Below, piece by piece: positions 9,081 through 18,240 of a DNA stretch of 64,000 bases. A program made the position numbers and the translations under genes. Below the pieces are notes generated by a model, which saw nothing but the letters and a program-made list of their open reading frames with translations, did not search any database and had not been told where the DNA came from. Source of the DNA: Roseomonas mucosa (lineage in GTDB: Bacteria > Pseudomonadota > Alphaproteobacteria > Acetobacterales > Acetobacteraceae); contig CAMDWG010000009.1 in assembly GCA_945878375.1 (NCBI GenBank), forward strand, positions 104,291 through 168,290, given 5' to 3'. Position 1 is the first letter of the stretch; each line of letters starts with the position of its first letter.

Positions 9081-10469
9081 TCAAGCGGCGCGGGCGGAAA
9101 GAAGCATCCAGCGCCGCGTGACCAGCCCCGCCACCAGCACCAGCCCCGCCGCCAGCCCGATCCAGACCCCGACCGGCCCGTAGCCCAGCGGGAAGGCGAT
9201 CAGCAGGCCGAGCGGCAGCCCCACCACCCAATAGCCGAAGCCTGCCAGCAGCATCGGCACGGCGGTGTCCTTCAGCCCCCTGAGCGCCCCCGCCGCCACC
9301 ACCTGCACCCCGTCCGACAACTGGAACAGCCCCGCCACCAGCAGCAACGTAGTCGCCAGCGCCGCTGTCTCCGCCGCGCCGGGATTGGCGGGGTCGAGGA
9401 AGGCCCAGGCGATGCTCTCGCCCCAGCCGATCATCGCGACGGCCGACGCCGCCATGAACGCCGCGCCCATCGCCAGCGCCACCCAGCCCGCCCGCGCCGC
9501 CGCCCGCGCATCGCCCGCCCCGGTCGCGAGCCCGACCCGCGCGGTCGCCGCCTGGCCCAACCCCATCGGCACCATGAAGGCGGCAGACGCCAGTTGCACC
9601 GCGATGGCATGGGCGGCCACCGCCAGCGCGCCCATCCACCCCATCGCGATGGCGGCGAAGGAAAAGACCCCGATCTCCAGCAGCATCGCGCCGGCGATGG
9701 GCAGGCCGATCACCAGCACTTCCCGCAGCCGCCGACCATCGAAGCGCCAGAGGCGCCCGAGCAGCCGGAAGCGCCGCAGATGCCGGTCGCGCGCGATCAG
9801 CACCACCAGCCCCGCCAGCATCGCCAGGTTGCAGAGCGAGGACGCGACCCCCGCCCCCACCACGCCGAGCGGCGGGACGCCGAGACCGCCATGGATCAGC
9901 CACCAGTTCAGCGGGATGTTCAGCGCGATCCCGAACAAGGACACGACCAGCGCCGCGCCGGGCCGCTGTTCGGCGGCCAGGAAGCCGCGGAGCGCGATGA
10001 AGGCGCAGAAGCAGGGCATGCCCCACATCAGCGCGTGCACGTAATCCGCCGCCAGCGCGGCCAGCCCTGGCTCCTGGCCCAGTGCCAGCAGGATGGGCTC
10101 GGTCTGCCACAGCAGCAGCCAGACCGGGATGGTGCAGACCGCAACTGCCCATAAGGCGGCCCGCACGTCGCGCCGCATTCCCCGCACGAAGCCCCGGCCC
10201 CGCCCGCGCGTCTGCGCCGCCATCGGGGCGGCGGCCATCGCAAGGCCGAAGCAGGGGGCCAGCGCGGTGAAGAACAGGTTCCCCCCGATCGTCGCGGCGG
10301 CCAGTTCATCCGTGCCCACCCGGCCGAGGAAGACAGCATCGGTCAGCGTCAGCGCGTATTGCGACAGGTTGGTCAGCACCAGGGGCCAGGCGAGCGCCAG
10401 CATCGCCACCGCCTCCGCCCGCCATGTGGCGGCCCGGCGCGGGTTGGGGGCAGGGGGGGCGGCGTCCAT
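9081..10469 (-). CDS. MATE-family multidrug/cation antiporter
   Basis: The product of about 462 residues has twelve predicted membrane helices arranged as two MatE repeats, starting MLALAWPLVLTNLSQYALTLTDAVFLGRVG. NorM-type proteins export cationic drugs using Na+ or H+. The ATG at 10469 is chosen because the preceding in-frame stretch to 10541 has no membrane-protein character; neither start has a well-spaced ribosome binding site. It is divergent from the hydrolase-like gene at 10586. Confidence 0.92.
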   Translation of the reverse strand: MDAAPPAPNPRRAATWRAEAVAMLALAWPLVLTNLSQYALTLTDAVFLGRVGTDELAAATIGGNLFFTALAPCFGLAMAAAPMAAQTRGRGRGFVRGMRRDVRAALWAVAVCTIPVWLLLWQTEPILLALGQEPGLAALAADYVHALMWGMPCFCAFIALRGFLAAEQRPGAALVVSLFGIALNIPLNWWLIHGGLGVPPLGVVGAGVASSLCNLAMLAGLVVLIARDRHLRRFRLLGRLWRFDGRRLREVLVIGLPIAGAMLLEIGVFSFAAIAMGWMGALAVAAHAIAVQLASAAFMVPMGLGQAATARVGLATGAGDARAAARAGWVALAMGAAFMAASAVAMIGWGESIAWAFLDPANPGAAETAALATTLLLVAGLFQLSDGVQVVAAGALRGLKDTAVPMLLAGFGYWVVGLPLGLLIAFPLGYGPVGVWIGLAAGLVLVAGLVTRRWMLLSARAA

Positions 10470-10585
10470 CTCCTGGCTATAGCCTGCCTTGCCGCATCCT
10501 TCCCCATCCGCCCGTTGCGGTTCCGCCTGTGCGGCGCGCATGGCCCGCGCTAGATAGGCGCCATTCCCGCCGAGGACGTTATCCG

Positions 10586-11620
10586 ATGCAGCGTCGCAGC
10601 CTGTTCGCCGCCCCTGTCCTGCTTGCCGCGCCTTCCCTGATCCGCCCGGCCTCGGCCCAGGCCGCGCCGCGCATCGTCACCGAGGAATTCATGATCCCGA
10701 CCGGCGATGCCGGGATCGAGGTCTTCCTGCGCTCCAAGCGCCCCGAGGGCGCGGCGGCCGCGCCGGGGCGGACGCTTCTGATGCTGCATGGCGGCCTGTT
10801 CGGCGCCAGCACCAGCTTCGACCTGCCCTTCGCCGGCGTGTCCTGGGTGGACTACATCGCCGCGCGCGGCTTCGATGTCTGGACGCTCGACATGCGCGGC
10901 TTCGGCCGTGCCAGCCGCCCGGCCGCGCTCTCGGCCCCGGCTGACCAGAACCCGCCCGCCGTGCGGGGGGCGGAGGCGATGCGCGACCTGGCCGCTGCCG
11001 TCGCGCATATTCGCCGCCTGCGGGGTATCGAGCGGCTGGCGCTGCTCGGCCATGGCTGGAATTCGGTGCAGGCCGGCCGCTACGCCGCCGAACAGCCGGC
11101 GGAGGTCGAACGGCTGGTGCTGTTCGGCACCCCCTGGGTCCGGGAGGGCGCCGCCCGTCCCCCCACTACCCTGCCGGCCTGGCGCGCCGTGACCCAGGCG
11201 CAGCTGCGCGACCTGGTGCTGGCGGAAGCGCCGGAGGATCGCCGCGCCGCCCTGCTGCCGCCCGGCTGGTTCGAGCATTTCGCCGGCCTCACCTGGGCGC
11301 TCGATCCCGATGGGGTGCGGCAGAACCCGCAGGTGCTGCGCGTGCCCTATGGCTCGGCGGCCGATCAGGTCGAGACCTGGAATGCCGGCCAGCCGGGCTG
11401 GGACCCGGCTGGGGTCCGGGCGCCGGCGCTGGTGGTGGTGGGCGAATGGGACCGCACCACCCCGCCCGCAATGGGCCTCGCGGCCTTCCAGCGCCTGACA
11501 CGCTCTCCGGCCAAGCGATTCGTCGTGGTGGGGGATGGCACGCACCAGATGTGGATGGAGCGCAACCGCGGCGCCCTGTTCCAGGCGGTGCAGGTCTTCC
11601 TGGAGGAAGCCTCGGCCTGA
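10586..11620 (+). CDS. Secreted alpha/beta-hydrolase-fold protein lacking the nucleophile
   Basis: The 344-residue product has a signal peptide (RRSLFAAPVLLAAPSLI...ASAQA). The start at 10586 has GAGG about 10 bp upstream. The fold is clear: LLMLHGGLFGAS (oxyanion loop, residues 64-75), LDMRGFGRASRP, the acid strand VVGEWDRTTPP and the final GTHQMW. At the nucleophile elbow the usual G-x-S-x-G reads GHGWNS (155-160), so Gly157 stands where the catalytic Ser should be. It is therefore either a non-catalytic binding protein or uses another residue such as Ser160. It is divergent from the MATE gene and 91 bp before rpmJ. Confidence 0.8.
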   Translation: MQRRSLFAAPVLLAAPSLIRPASAQAAPRIVTEEFMIPTGDAGIEVFLRSKRPEGAAAAPGRTLLMLHGGLFGASTSFDLPFAGVSWVDYIAARGFDVWTLDMRGFGRASRPAALSAPADQNPPAVRGAEAMRDLAAAVAHIRRLRGIERLALLGHGWNSVQAGRYAAEQPAEVERLVLFGTPWVREGAARPPTTLPAWRAVTQAQLRDLVLAEAPEDRRAALLPPGWFEHFAGLTWALDPDGVRQNPQVLRVPYGSAADQVETWNAGQPGWDPAGVRAPALVVVGEWDRTTPPAMGLAAFQRLTRSPAKRFVVVGDGTHQMWMERNRGALFQAVQVFLEEASA

Positions 11621-11711
11621 TGCGCCGCCCCTGGCGCCGTGATGGCGCCCTTGGGCTGTTGACAGGCCCCGCCACCCCCCGTATCTCGCCCGACCTCGAA
11701 AGGTCACTCCG

Positions 11712-11837
11712 ATGAAGATCCGCAACTCGCTCAAGACCGCGAAGACCCGCGACAAAAACTGCTTCCTGGTGCGTCGCCGGGGCCGGGTCTACGTGCTGAA
11801 CAAGAAGAACCCGCGCCTGAAGGCCCGCCAGGGCTGA
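11712..11837 (+). CDS. rpmJ: Ribosomal protein bL36 (type B, Zn-free)
   Basis: The 41-residue product reads [20 protein letters not shown] and ends NPRLKARQG. It is the type-B (YkgO-like) L36 with a single Cys instead of the zinc-binding CxxC...C...H set, the normal form in alphaproteobacteria. AAAGG precedes the ATG by about 9 bp. Its TGA stop is also the left target duplication of a MITE. Confidence 0.95.
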   Translation: MKIRNSLKTAKTRDKNCFLVRRRGRVYVLNKKNPRLKARQG

Positions 11838-11999
11838 GAGACCGTTTGAGATCACCGGACGGGTCGGTTCCGCGGGTTTTTTCCGCCCCTGCGGCGTCAG
11901 CGGACTTGCCGATGCAACCAGCATCGGCCGCATCCGCTTCCTGGCAGGGACGAAAAATCCCCTGCGGACCCTCAGCCGCCGGCATTCTCAAACGGTCTC
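11838..11999. mobile_element. 162-bp MITE, IS5-like ends
   Basis: Perfect 14-bp terminal inverted repeats, GAGACCGTTTGAGA (11838-11851) and its complement (11986-11999), are flanked on both sides by TGA (11835-11837 and 12000-12002), a TNA-type 3-bp target duplication. Ends starting GAG with TNA duplications are known for the IS1031 subgroup of IS5. The interior has no open frame. It holds an 8-bp-stem hairpin (11908-11928) and a T6 run near 11877, which may help terminate rpmJ. The left TGA is the rpmJ stop codon, so the insertion left L36 intact. Confidence 0.8.
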
Positions 12000-12060
12000 T
12001 GAACGCCGCGCATGGCGCAGTTGCCGGCCTGCGGGCGCGCGCCGGCTCGGCGCGCTTGCC

Positions 12061-12648
12061 TTGCTGTGCGGATTGCTCGCCCTGGGGGCCTGCGGTTCGA
12101 ACCAGAGCGGCGTCCGCGACTGGTCGCTCCAGGCGCGGGAGGCCGTGCTGCCGCCCGCCCTGGCGCGCCCCGCCCCTGACGGCCCGGAGAGTAGCCACGC
12201 CACCGAGGAAACGACCCTGGTGCTGCGGGAGGCCGCCGGCGCCTGGCTGGCCGCCCTGGCTGCCCTGGCCGATGACGCGACGCCCCCCGACGACACCGCA
12301 TCGATCGAGCAGCGCGCCCTCAACCTCGCGGACCTGGAGGCGTCGGCGGCGGCGGTCAACCTCGTTCGCGCGACCGCCTTCGTGTCGCAGCGGGGCTGGG
12401 TGAGCGGGCACCTGGCCCATGCGGTCGATTATGGCGACCCGTTCTTCCAGGCCGTGCTGGCCGCCATCGCCCGGCAAGCCCCGGCTTCGCGCCCGGCGCG
12501 GGATGCGACGATGGCGCGGATCGGCGCAGGCCATGCCCTGCTGTTCGAGCGCCGATCTATCCTCGGGCAGAGCGACACGGGGCGCCGGATGCGGATGGAG
12601 GCAAGCGAGCTGCGGCGGCTTTCGGCCCTTGCCGCGACGGCGCCATGA
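12061..12648 (+). CDS. Unknown lipoprotein, first of a tandem pair (possible 5' frameshift)
   Basis: The lipobox LLALGAC is followed by the motif VRDWSLQAREAVLPP, which is shared with the next gene. The only in-frame start candidates are TTGs at 12061 and 12073, giving a signal with no positive charges. An ATG at 12012 in another frame would give MAQLPACGRAPAR joined to RLGALALLCGLLALGAC, a textbook lipoprotein signal, if one extra base lies between 12012 and 12061. Sequencing error or a real frameshift is therefore likely. The mature part is helical and ends with a GHALLFERR segment also matched in the neighbour. The stop overlaps the next start (ATGA). No known family is recognised. The MITE lies directly upstream. 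Confidence 0.7.
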   Translation: MLCGLLALGACGSNQSGVRDWSLQAREAVLPPALARPAPDGPESSHATEETTLVLREAAGAWLAALAALADDATPPDDTASIEQRALNLADLEASAAAVNLVRATAFVSQRGWVSGHLAHAVDYGDPFFQAVLAAIARQAPASRPARDATMARIGAGHALLFERRSILGQSDTGRRMRMEASELRRLSALAATAP

Positions 12649-13352
12649 CCATCGGCCGGCGCCCCGCCCCGCCCCCGCTTTCTTTGGCCGCCGCTGGGCT
12701 CTGCCTGGGGCTGCTCGCGGCCTGCGCGCCCGACTACTCGGCGGTGCGCGACTGGTCGGTGCAGGCGCGCGAGACACTGCTGCCCCCGGCCTCCTTGCGC
12801 CCGGCCATCGGCCTTGCCATCGCGCCGCCCCCACCGGCGGAGGTGACGGCGGAAGGGCGGGAAGGTGCGGTACGCGCCTTGCAGGAAGCCGCCGCCGCCT
12901 GGCTCGGGGCCCTGGCCTATATCGCCGATGACGGGCTGCCGCGTGGCCGAACCAATCCCTTCGGCCCCCTCGCCGCGCGCGTGATGCCCTTCGATGCGGA
13001 AGGTGCGGCGGCGGTCGATGCGCTGGGCGAGACGCTGGCCGATGGCGTGCGGCGCAACTGGCGCGCGCCGCAGCTGCGCGTTGCGGTGGAGCGCGGCGAC
13101 GCGCCCTTCCAGGCGGTGATCGCCGCCCTCCGGCGTCAGACCGAGGTGCTCGATGGCGAAGCCGCCGGGCAGGGCGCGACCGTGCAGGACGAGCACGGCC
13201 CCGTCGCGCGCCGTGCCGCCCTGGCGCTGGTCGGTGAAGGGCATGCCCTGCTTGAGGCACGCCGAGGCCGGCTCTCCGATGGGGAGACGGCGCGGATTCT
13301 CCGTTTGCAGGAAAGCGAGCTGCGGCGGCTGATGGCAGCGCGCGGCGGGTGA
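12645..13352 (+). CDS. Unknown lipoprotein, second of a tandem pair
   Basis: The 235-residue product has the signal SLAAAGLCLGLLAAC with lipid-modified Cys27. It is a paralogue of the preceding protein: VRDWSVQARETLLPP, then an EAAAAWLGALAYIADD segment, a GDAPFQAVIAAL segment and the C-terminal GHALLEARR...ESELRRL match in order. It contains an extra stretch around residues 95-125. The start overlaps the previous stop (ATGA), so the two are coupled. The predicted location is the periplasmic face of a membrane. The function is unknown. Confidence 0.82.
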   Translation: MTIGRRPAPPPLSLAAAGLCLGLLAACAPDYSAVRDWSVQARETLLPPASLRPAIGLAIAPPPPAEVTAEGREGAVRALQEAAAAWLGALAYIADDGLPRGRTNPFGPLAARVMPFDAEGAAAVDALGETLADGVRRNWRAPQLRVAVERGDAPFQAVIAALRRQTEVLDGEAAGQGATVQDEHGPVARRAALALVGEGHALLEARRGRLSDGETARILRLQESELRRLMAARGG

Positions 13353-13353
13353 A

Positions 13354-13379
13354 GGGCGGCCGGGTTGCCCCGGCCGCCC
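13354..13379. terminator. Bidirectional hairpin between convergent genes
   Basis: A perfect 11-bp stem GGGCGGCCGGG and its complement with a 4-nt loop start one base after the second lipoprotein stop and lie ahead of the convergent usp stop. There is no T-run. Confidence 0.65.
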
Positions 13380-13412
13380 ATGCTCCCGATCGCCCCGTCC
13401 CCAGCCCGCTGG

Positions 13413-14195
13413 TCAGGCCGCGATCAGGGTCGCGAGCTGCGGGCCGCGATCCAGCAGGTCCTGGGTGGTGCTGCCGAAGATCATGTTGTGCAGCGGCGCA
13501 TGGCGCACGCCGCCCATCACGAGCAGCTCCGCCTTCGCCTCCCGCGCCGCCGCCAGGATCGCTGCGAGAGCGGTGCCGCCGCCGCGCCGCACCGCGCTGA
13601 AGCGCGCCGTCGCGCCGTGGCGTGCGAGGAGATGCGTCAGCTCGATGCCCGACTGCCCCGCGCGCACCTCCTTGTCGTCGGCCACGGTGACGACGATCGT
13701 CTCCGCCGCCCGCCGGAGGAAGGGGAGGGCGCCATGCGTCGCGCGCACGGCCGCGGGCGTCGCGTCCCAGGCCACCATGATGCGTGATGGCGGCGCCAGC
13801 AGCGGCCGCCCCTCCGGCGCAATCACGACGGGGCGACCGCTGTCGAAGATCGCAGCATGCAGCAGCAGGCGCCGGGAGGCGGGCTGGTCCACATGCCAGC
13901 CCAGCACGCCGAGGTCGCTGACCCGCAGATGGTCGGCGAGGACCTCCCCGACGCCATAGGCGAAGCTGCTACGGGACCGGATGTCGCACGCGATGGCGCG
14001 ACGGTCGGCGAGGGTGCGCAGGCGCGCGACCGTGTCGTCCTCATCCACGGTTGCCCCTTGCCCCTCGACCGGAAAGACGAGCGCCGTGAGGGCTGCGGAA
14101 AAGGATTCGGCCAGCGCGAAGGGCGTCGCGAGCGCAGCTTCCACCCCGGCGGCTTCGCCAGGTTCGACGAGGGTGACAAGCGTTGTCAGGGTCAT
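13413..14195 (-). CDS. Universal stress protein, tandem UspA domains
   Basis: The 260-residue cytoplasmic protein has two UspA-like halves. The second ends with the nucleotide-binding style segment GGVRHAPLHNMIFGSTTQDLL. The start at 14195 (MTLTTLVTLVEPGE) is preceded by GGGAGA with good spacing. Such proteins respond to starvation and redox stress; the client here is unknown. The 277-bp gap to lepA shows no gene. Confidence 0.88.
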   Translation of the reverse strand: MTLTTLVTLVEPGEAAGVEAALATPFALAESFSAALTALVFPVEGQGATVDEDDTVARLRTLADRRAIACDIRSRSSFAYGVGEVLADHLRVSDLGVLGWHVDQPASRRLLLHAAIFDSGRPVVIAPEGRPLLAPPSRIMVAWDATPAAVRATHGALPFLRRAAETIVVTVADDKEVRAGQSGIELTHLLARHGATARFSAVRRGGGTALAAILAAAREAKAELLVMGGVRHAPLHNMIFGSTTQDLLDRGPQLATLIAA

Positions 14196-14472
14196 GAGCG
14201 ATATCTCCCGGCTGGTCGGATGGGCCTGCCGGGTTCGGCCCCCGCATGGCCATCCTGGCCGGACGGGCGGTCCACCGCGGCGCGGCAGCCACATCCGTCC
14301 GATGGTGGGAGGGTGTGGCGAGGCGCCGGGAACCACATTGATCTGCGTCAACCGATGGCCGAGCTTCGGCACGGTTGACTGGCACACGCCCTCGGGGCGG
14401 CGCTGAGGGGCGCTCGCAAGCAGGAACGCGCTTCGCCGGGATCCGTGATGTCCCGGCCGCAGCCCGCCCTTG

Positions 14473-16278
14473 TCAGGCGTCCATCTTGAGCGCGGCGATG
14501 AAGGCGCTTTGCGGGATCTCCACCTTGCCGAATTGCCGCATGCGCTTCTTGCCCTCTTTTTGCTTGTCGAGAAGCTTGCGCTTGCGGCTTATGTCGCCGC
14601 CATAGCATTTGGCGGTCACATCTTTCGACATGGCGCTGATCGTCTCTCGTGCGATCACGCGGCCGCCGATCGCGGCCTGGATGGGGATCTTGAAGAGCTG
14701 GCGGGGGATCAGTTCCTTCAGCTTCTCGCAGATCTGCCGGCCGCGGCGGTCGGACTGGCTGCGATGCGCCATGAAGGACAGCGCATCCACCGGTTCCGCA
14801 TTCACCAGGATCGAGATCTTGACCAGGTCGCCGGCCTGGTAGCCATCGACCACATAGTCGAAGCTCGCATAGCCGCGGCTGATCGACTTCAGGCGGTCGT
14901 AGAAGTCGAACACCACCTCGTTCAGCGGCAGGCGATAGACGGCCATGGCGCGGTTGCCGACATAGGTCAGCTCCACCTGCTGCCCGCGGCGTTCGTTGCA
15001 GAGCGTCAGCACCGGCCCGAGATAGTCGTCGGGCACCATGATGGTCGCCTTGATCCACGGCTCCTCGATCTCGTCGATCACGCTTGGGTCGGGCATGTCG
15101 GCGGGGTTGTGGAGTTCGATCGTCTCACCATTCGTCTTGCGGATCTTGTAGACGACCGACGGTGCCGTCGCGATCAGGTCGAGGTCGAATTCCCGGCTCA
15201 GCCTTTCCTGCACGATTTCCAGGTGCAGCAGGCCGAGGAAGCCGCAGCGATAGCCAAGGCCGAGTGCCGCGCTGTTCTCCGCCTCGTAATGGAAGCTGCT
15301 GTCGTTCAGGCGCAGCTTGCCCACGGATTCGCGCAGCTTCTCGAAATCATCGGCATCGACGGGATACAGACCGCACCACACCACCGGCACGCTCGGCTTG
15401 AAGCCGGGCAGCGGTTCGGTGGCGGGGTTGCGGTCTTCGGTCAGCGTGTCGCCGACATTGGTATCGGCCACGGTTTTGATCGCGGCGGTGACGAAGCCCA
15501 TCTCCCCCGGCGAGAGGTAGTCCACGGGCACCATCTTCGGCGTGAAGACGCCAACCTGTTCCACCGTGTGGGTGGAGCCGTTCGACATCATGCGGATCTT
15601 CTGGCCCTTCCGCAGCGTGCCGTCCTTGACCCGCACCAGCACCACGACGCCGAGATAGGCGTCGTACCAGCTATCCACCAGCAGCGCCTTGAGCTTCCCG
15701 TTCGGATCGCCCGAGGGTGGCGGCAGGCGCGTGACGATCGCTTCCAGCACCCCTTCGATGTTGATGCCCGTCTTGGCGCTGATCATCACCGCGTCGGAGG
15801 CATCGAGGCCGATCACATCCTCGATCTGCTGCTTCACCCGGTCGGGCTCGGCGGCGGGCAGGTCGATCTTGTTGAGGATCGGCACGATCTCGTGGTTGGC
15901 ATCCAGCGCCTGGTAGACATTGGCCAGCGTCTGCGCTTCGACGCCCTGGGAGGCATCGACGACCAGCAGCGAGCCCTCGCAGGCCGCGAGGCTGCGGGAG
16001 ACTTCGTAGGCGAAGTCCACATGGCCCGGCGTGTCCATCAGGTTCAGCGTGTAGGTCTTGCCGTCCTTGGCCGGGTAGGTCAGCCGGACGGTCTGCGCCT
16101 TGATGGTGATGCCGCGCTCGCGCTCCAGCTCCATGTTGTCGAGGAGCTGTTCCTTCATGTCGCGCAAGGCCACCGTGCCGGTGGTCTGGATCAACCGGTC
16201 GGCCAGCGTGGACTTGCCGTGGTCGATATGCGCGATGATCGAGAAGTTGCGGATGCGGTCGAGGGGTACGTCGGTCAT
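14473..16278 (-). CDS. lepA: Elongation factor 4 (LepA)
   Basis: The 601-residue GTPase acts on ribosomes, promoting back-translocation or affecting initiation and assembly. G1 is AHIDHGKST (residues 16-24), G3 is DTPGH, G4 is NKID. The C-terminal LepA-specific domain ends with [21 protein letters not shown], which binds the A-site region. The length is typical. The MFS gene lies 60 bp upstream on the same strand. Confidence 0.97.
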   Translation of the reverse strand: MTDVPLDRIRNFSIIAHIDHGKSTLADRLIQTTGTVALRDMKEQLLDNMELERERGITIKAQTVRLTYPAKDGKTYTLNLMDTPGHVDFAYEVSRSLAACEGSLLVVDASQGVEAQTLANVYQALDANHEIVPILNKIDLPAAEPDRVKQQIEDVIGLDASDAVMISAKTGINIEGVLEAIVTRLPPPSGDPNGKLKALLVDSWYDAYLGVVVLVRVKDGTLRKGQKIRMMSNGSTHTVEQVGVFTPKMVPVDYLSPGEMGFVTAAIKTVADTNVGDTLTEDRNPATEPLPGFKPSVPVVWCGLYPVDADDFEKLRESVGKLRLNDSSFHYEAENSAALGLGYRCGFLGLLHLEIVQERLSREFDLDLIATAPSVVYKIRKTNGETIELHNPADMPDPSVIDEIEEPWIKATIMVPDDYLGPVLTLCNERRGQQVELTYVGNRAMAVYRLPLNEVVFDFYDRLKSISRGYASFDYVVDGYQAGDLVKISILVNAEPVDALSFMAHRSQSDRRGRQICEKLKELIPRQLFKIPIQAAIGGRVIARETISAMSKDVTAKCYGGDISRKRKLLDKQKEGKKRMRQFGKVEIPQSAFIAALKMDA

Positions 16279-16338
16279 TGGCGGCCCGTGGATTTCCCCG
16301 TCAGATAGGGGTTGTGGGGCGCGGTGGGAAGCGCTCGC

Positions 16339-17517
16339 TTATCTGGGGAGATAAGGTCGCAGCCGCCACATCGCCCAGGCGCCCAGCAACGGCCCCGGCG
16401 CCAGCACCGCGAAGGCCCATTCCCAGCCCAGCAGCCCGACCGCCGCCGGGACGATGCCGATGGTCAGCACCGTCAGCAGGAACCCTAGGCAGGTCTGCAC
16501 CGTCAGCATGGTGCCGATATAGTCGGGCGGCGAAAGGGTCACGATACAGGCCGAGAACTGCGCCGAATCCGCCACCACGGCGAAGCCCCAGACCAGCGCG
16601 ATGGCCAGCGCCAGCGCGGGCCCCGCCAGCGCCCAGGCCGGCCCGATCAGCAGCGCGCAGGCGCCTGAGACCAGCATGCAGACCGCCGCCACCGCCGCCC
16701 GGTCCCACCGATCCGCCACCACGCCTGCGACCACGCAGCCGACCGCGCCCATCGCCAGCACGGCGAAAACGAATGGCCCCGCCTGGCCCGGCGCGCCGCC
16801 GAGCACGCCCGCCAGGAACAGCCCGATCCAGGCCCACATGGCATAGAGTTCCCACATATGCCCGAGGTAGCCGAGGTTCGCGTAGCGCAACCCCTTGTTC
16901 CGCCATGCTTCCAGCGCCTGCGCCGGGCGAAACGGGGGCCGCGCGCCCAGCAGCGGCCCCGGGCGGAAAAACAGGATCGCAAGCCCCCCGAGCCCCGCCA
17001 GCACCCCCGCGCCGAGATAGGCCGCCTGCCACCCGATGCCCCCCAGCAGGGTCGGGATGGCGTGCGGCAGCGCCGAGCCCAGCGTCACCGCCCCCACCAG
17101 CATCCCGATCAGCAGGCCGAGATCGCCCCGCGCCCAGGACGCCGCCAGCTTCATCCCCACCGGATAGACGCCCGCCATCGCCGCCCCCGCGAGGAAGCGC
17201 AGCGCCAGCGCCGCGCCGCCCGAAGGCGCCACCAGCGTCTGCGCCAGCGTCGCCGCCGAGGCCAGCAGACCAGCAGCCAGGAACAGCAGCCGCGGATCGC
17301 GCCGATCCGCCAGCGACAGCACCGCCGAGACCAGCGTCCCCGCCACGAAGCCCAGCTGCACTGCCGCCGTCAGCCAGGCGGCCCGCGCCGGGGTGACGAG
17401 GCCGGAGGCCAGCAGGTCCGGAACCGCCGCCGTGCCCGCGAACCAGACCGAGAGGCAGAGCAGCACTGCGACGTAAAGAAGGGCAAGTTGGCGAGGCTTC
17501 CCGACCCGGCGGACCAT
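16339..17517 (-). CDS. MFS transporter
   Basis: The 392-residue product has about twelve membrane helices with the MFS motif-A-like loop SLADRRDPR after helix 2 and VVADRWDRAAV in the second half. The pattern (RGDLGLLIGMLVGAVTLGSALPHAI) resembles CynX/NreB-type permeases, but the substrate cannot be inferred. It lies upstream of lepA and downstream of the two small genes, all leftward. Confidence 0.9.
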   Translation of the reverse strand: MVRRVGKPRQLALLYVAVLLCLSVWFAGTAAVPDLLASGLVTPARAAWLTAAVQLGFVAGTLVSAVLSLADRRDPRLLFLAAGLLASAATLAQTLVAPSGGAALALRFLAGAAMAGVYPVGMKLAASWARGDLGLLIGMLVGAVTLGSALPHAIPTLLGGIGWQAAYLGAGVLAGLGGLAILFFRPGPLLGARPPFRPAQALEAWRNKGLRYANLGYLGHMWELYAMWAWIGLFLAGVLGGAPGQAGPFVFAVLAMGAVGCVVAGVVADRWDRAAVAAVCMLVSGACALLIGPAWALAGPALALAIALVWGFAVVADSAQFSACIVTLSPPDYIGTMLTVQTCLGFLLTVLTIGIVPAAVGLLGWEWAFAVLAPGPLLGAWAMWRLRPYLPR

Positions 17518-17540
17518 GGCCGTGCTGCCTGGGCGCTGAA

Positions 17541-17894
17541 TCAGACCTTACCACCTCTGCCGAAGTAATAGCCCAGGACCAGCGTCATGATGGGCAGCAG
17601 AACCGCCTTGAAGATTTCGACCACGGCCTTGATCGACTCCGATGACGATGACGGCTCCAGCACAGCGAGGAGCAGAAGCAAGAGAATGGCCGCGGGCAGT
17701 CCCCAGCGCAGCACGTCCATAACGGTACGCGTAATGTGAGAGCGATCGTCGGCCTCTCGCTCCTCGATGCTACTCTGTGCCTTCTCGGTGTTCGTGCGCG
17801 TCCGCTCGGTGCCGTCCAAGATCTGTTGGATCAGGGCTTCAGGACTATGGGCGCTCCCAGGCTCGCCGGCATCACTCCGTTTCGGCACGGTCAT
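17541..17894 (-). CDS. Small unknown membrane protein
   Basis: The 117-residue product has a charged helical N-terminus (residues 20-55, ERTRTNTEKAQSSIEERE), then two hydrophobic helices: LPAAILLLLLLAVLEP (about 69-84) and AVLLPIMTLVLGYYFGRG (about 97-114). No family is recognised. Its ATG shares one base with the stop of the upstream small gene (TGATG), so the two are translationally coupled. GC and codon use are somewhat looser than in the neighbours. Confidence 0.75.
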   Translation of the reverse strand: MTVPKRSDAGEPGSAHSPEALIQQILDGTERTRTNTEKAQSSIEEREADDRSHITRTVMDVLRWGLPAAILLLLLLAVLEPSSSSESIKAVVEIFKAVLLPIMTLVLGYYFGRGGKV

Positions 17895-18133
17895 CAGCGC
17901 TCCGGCACACCGATGGCCGTTTCGATGGCAACATTCACGCGCCTGTTGGCCTGAAGCAATCGGGTGGCCGCTTTCATCAGTTGGTCACGCAACTCCGCGT
18001 TCTGAGTCTCCGAAGCCTGACGGGCGAGTGCCTCGGCGACGTTGATCACCTCCGTATTCGCCACTGAAACCTCAGCGGCCAGCTTCGGGAGTGACGCCGT
18101 CTCTCCCGTGAGAATGCGCAAAACACGTTCCAT
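17894..18133 (-). CDS. Small unknown helical protein
   Basis: The 79-residue soluble, helix-rich product (ALARQASETQNAELRDQL) has a likely coiled coil across residues 20-70. It is the first gene of a two-gene unit with the small membrane protein. The family is not recognised. A role as a soluble partner of the membrane protein is inference from coupling. Confidence 0.65.
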   Translation of the reverse strand: MERVLRILTGETASLPKLAAEVSVANTEVINVAEALARQASETQNAELRDQLMKAATRLLQANRRVNVAIETAIGVPER

Positions 18134-18240
18134 GCTACCCTCCTCAGCGAGATCGTCTCCTGCGCTTGAAGATAGTGTGTTGGGCAGCCGCCCGCCACAA
18201 ACTTCCCCGCAGGTGTGTCACGGGTGGCGCTTCCTCACCC

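Noticed and set aside
14470..16308. Open frame of 612 codons opposite lepA
   Set aside because: Antisense shadow of lepA with no recognisable motif and His/Asp/Arg-rich composition.
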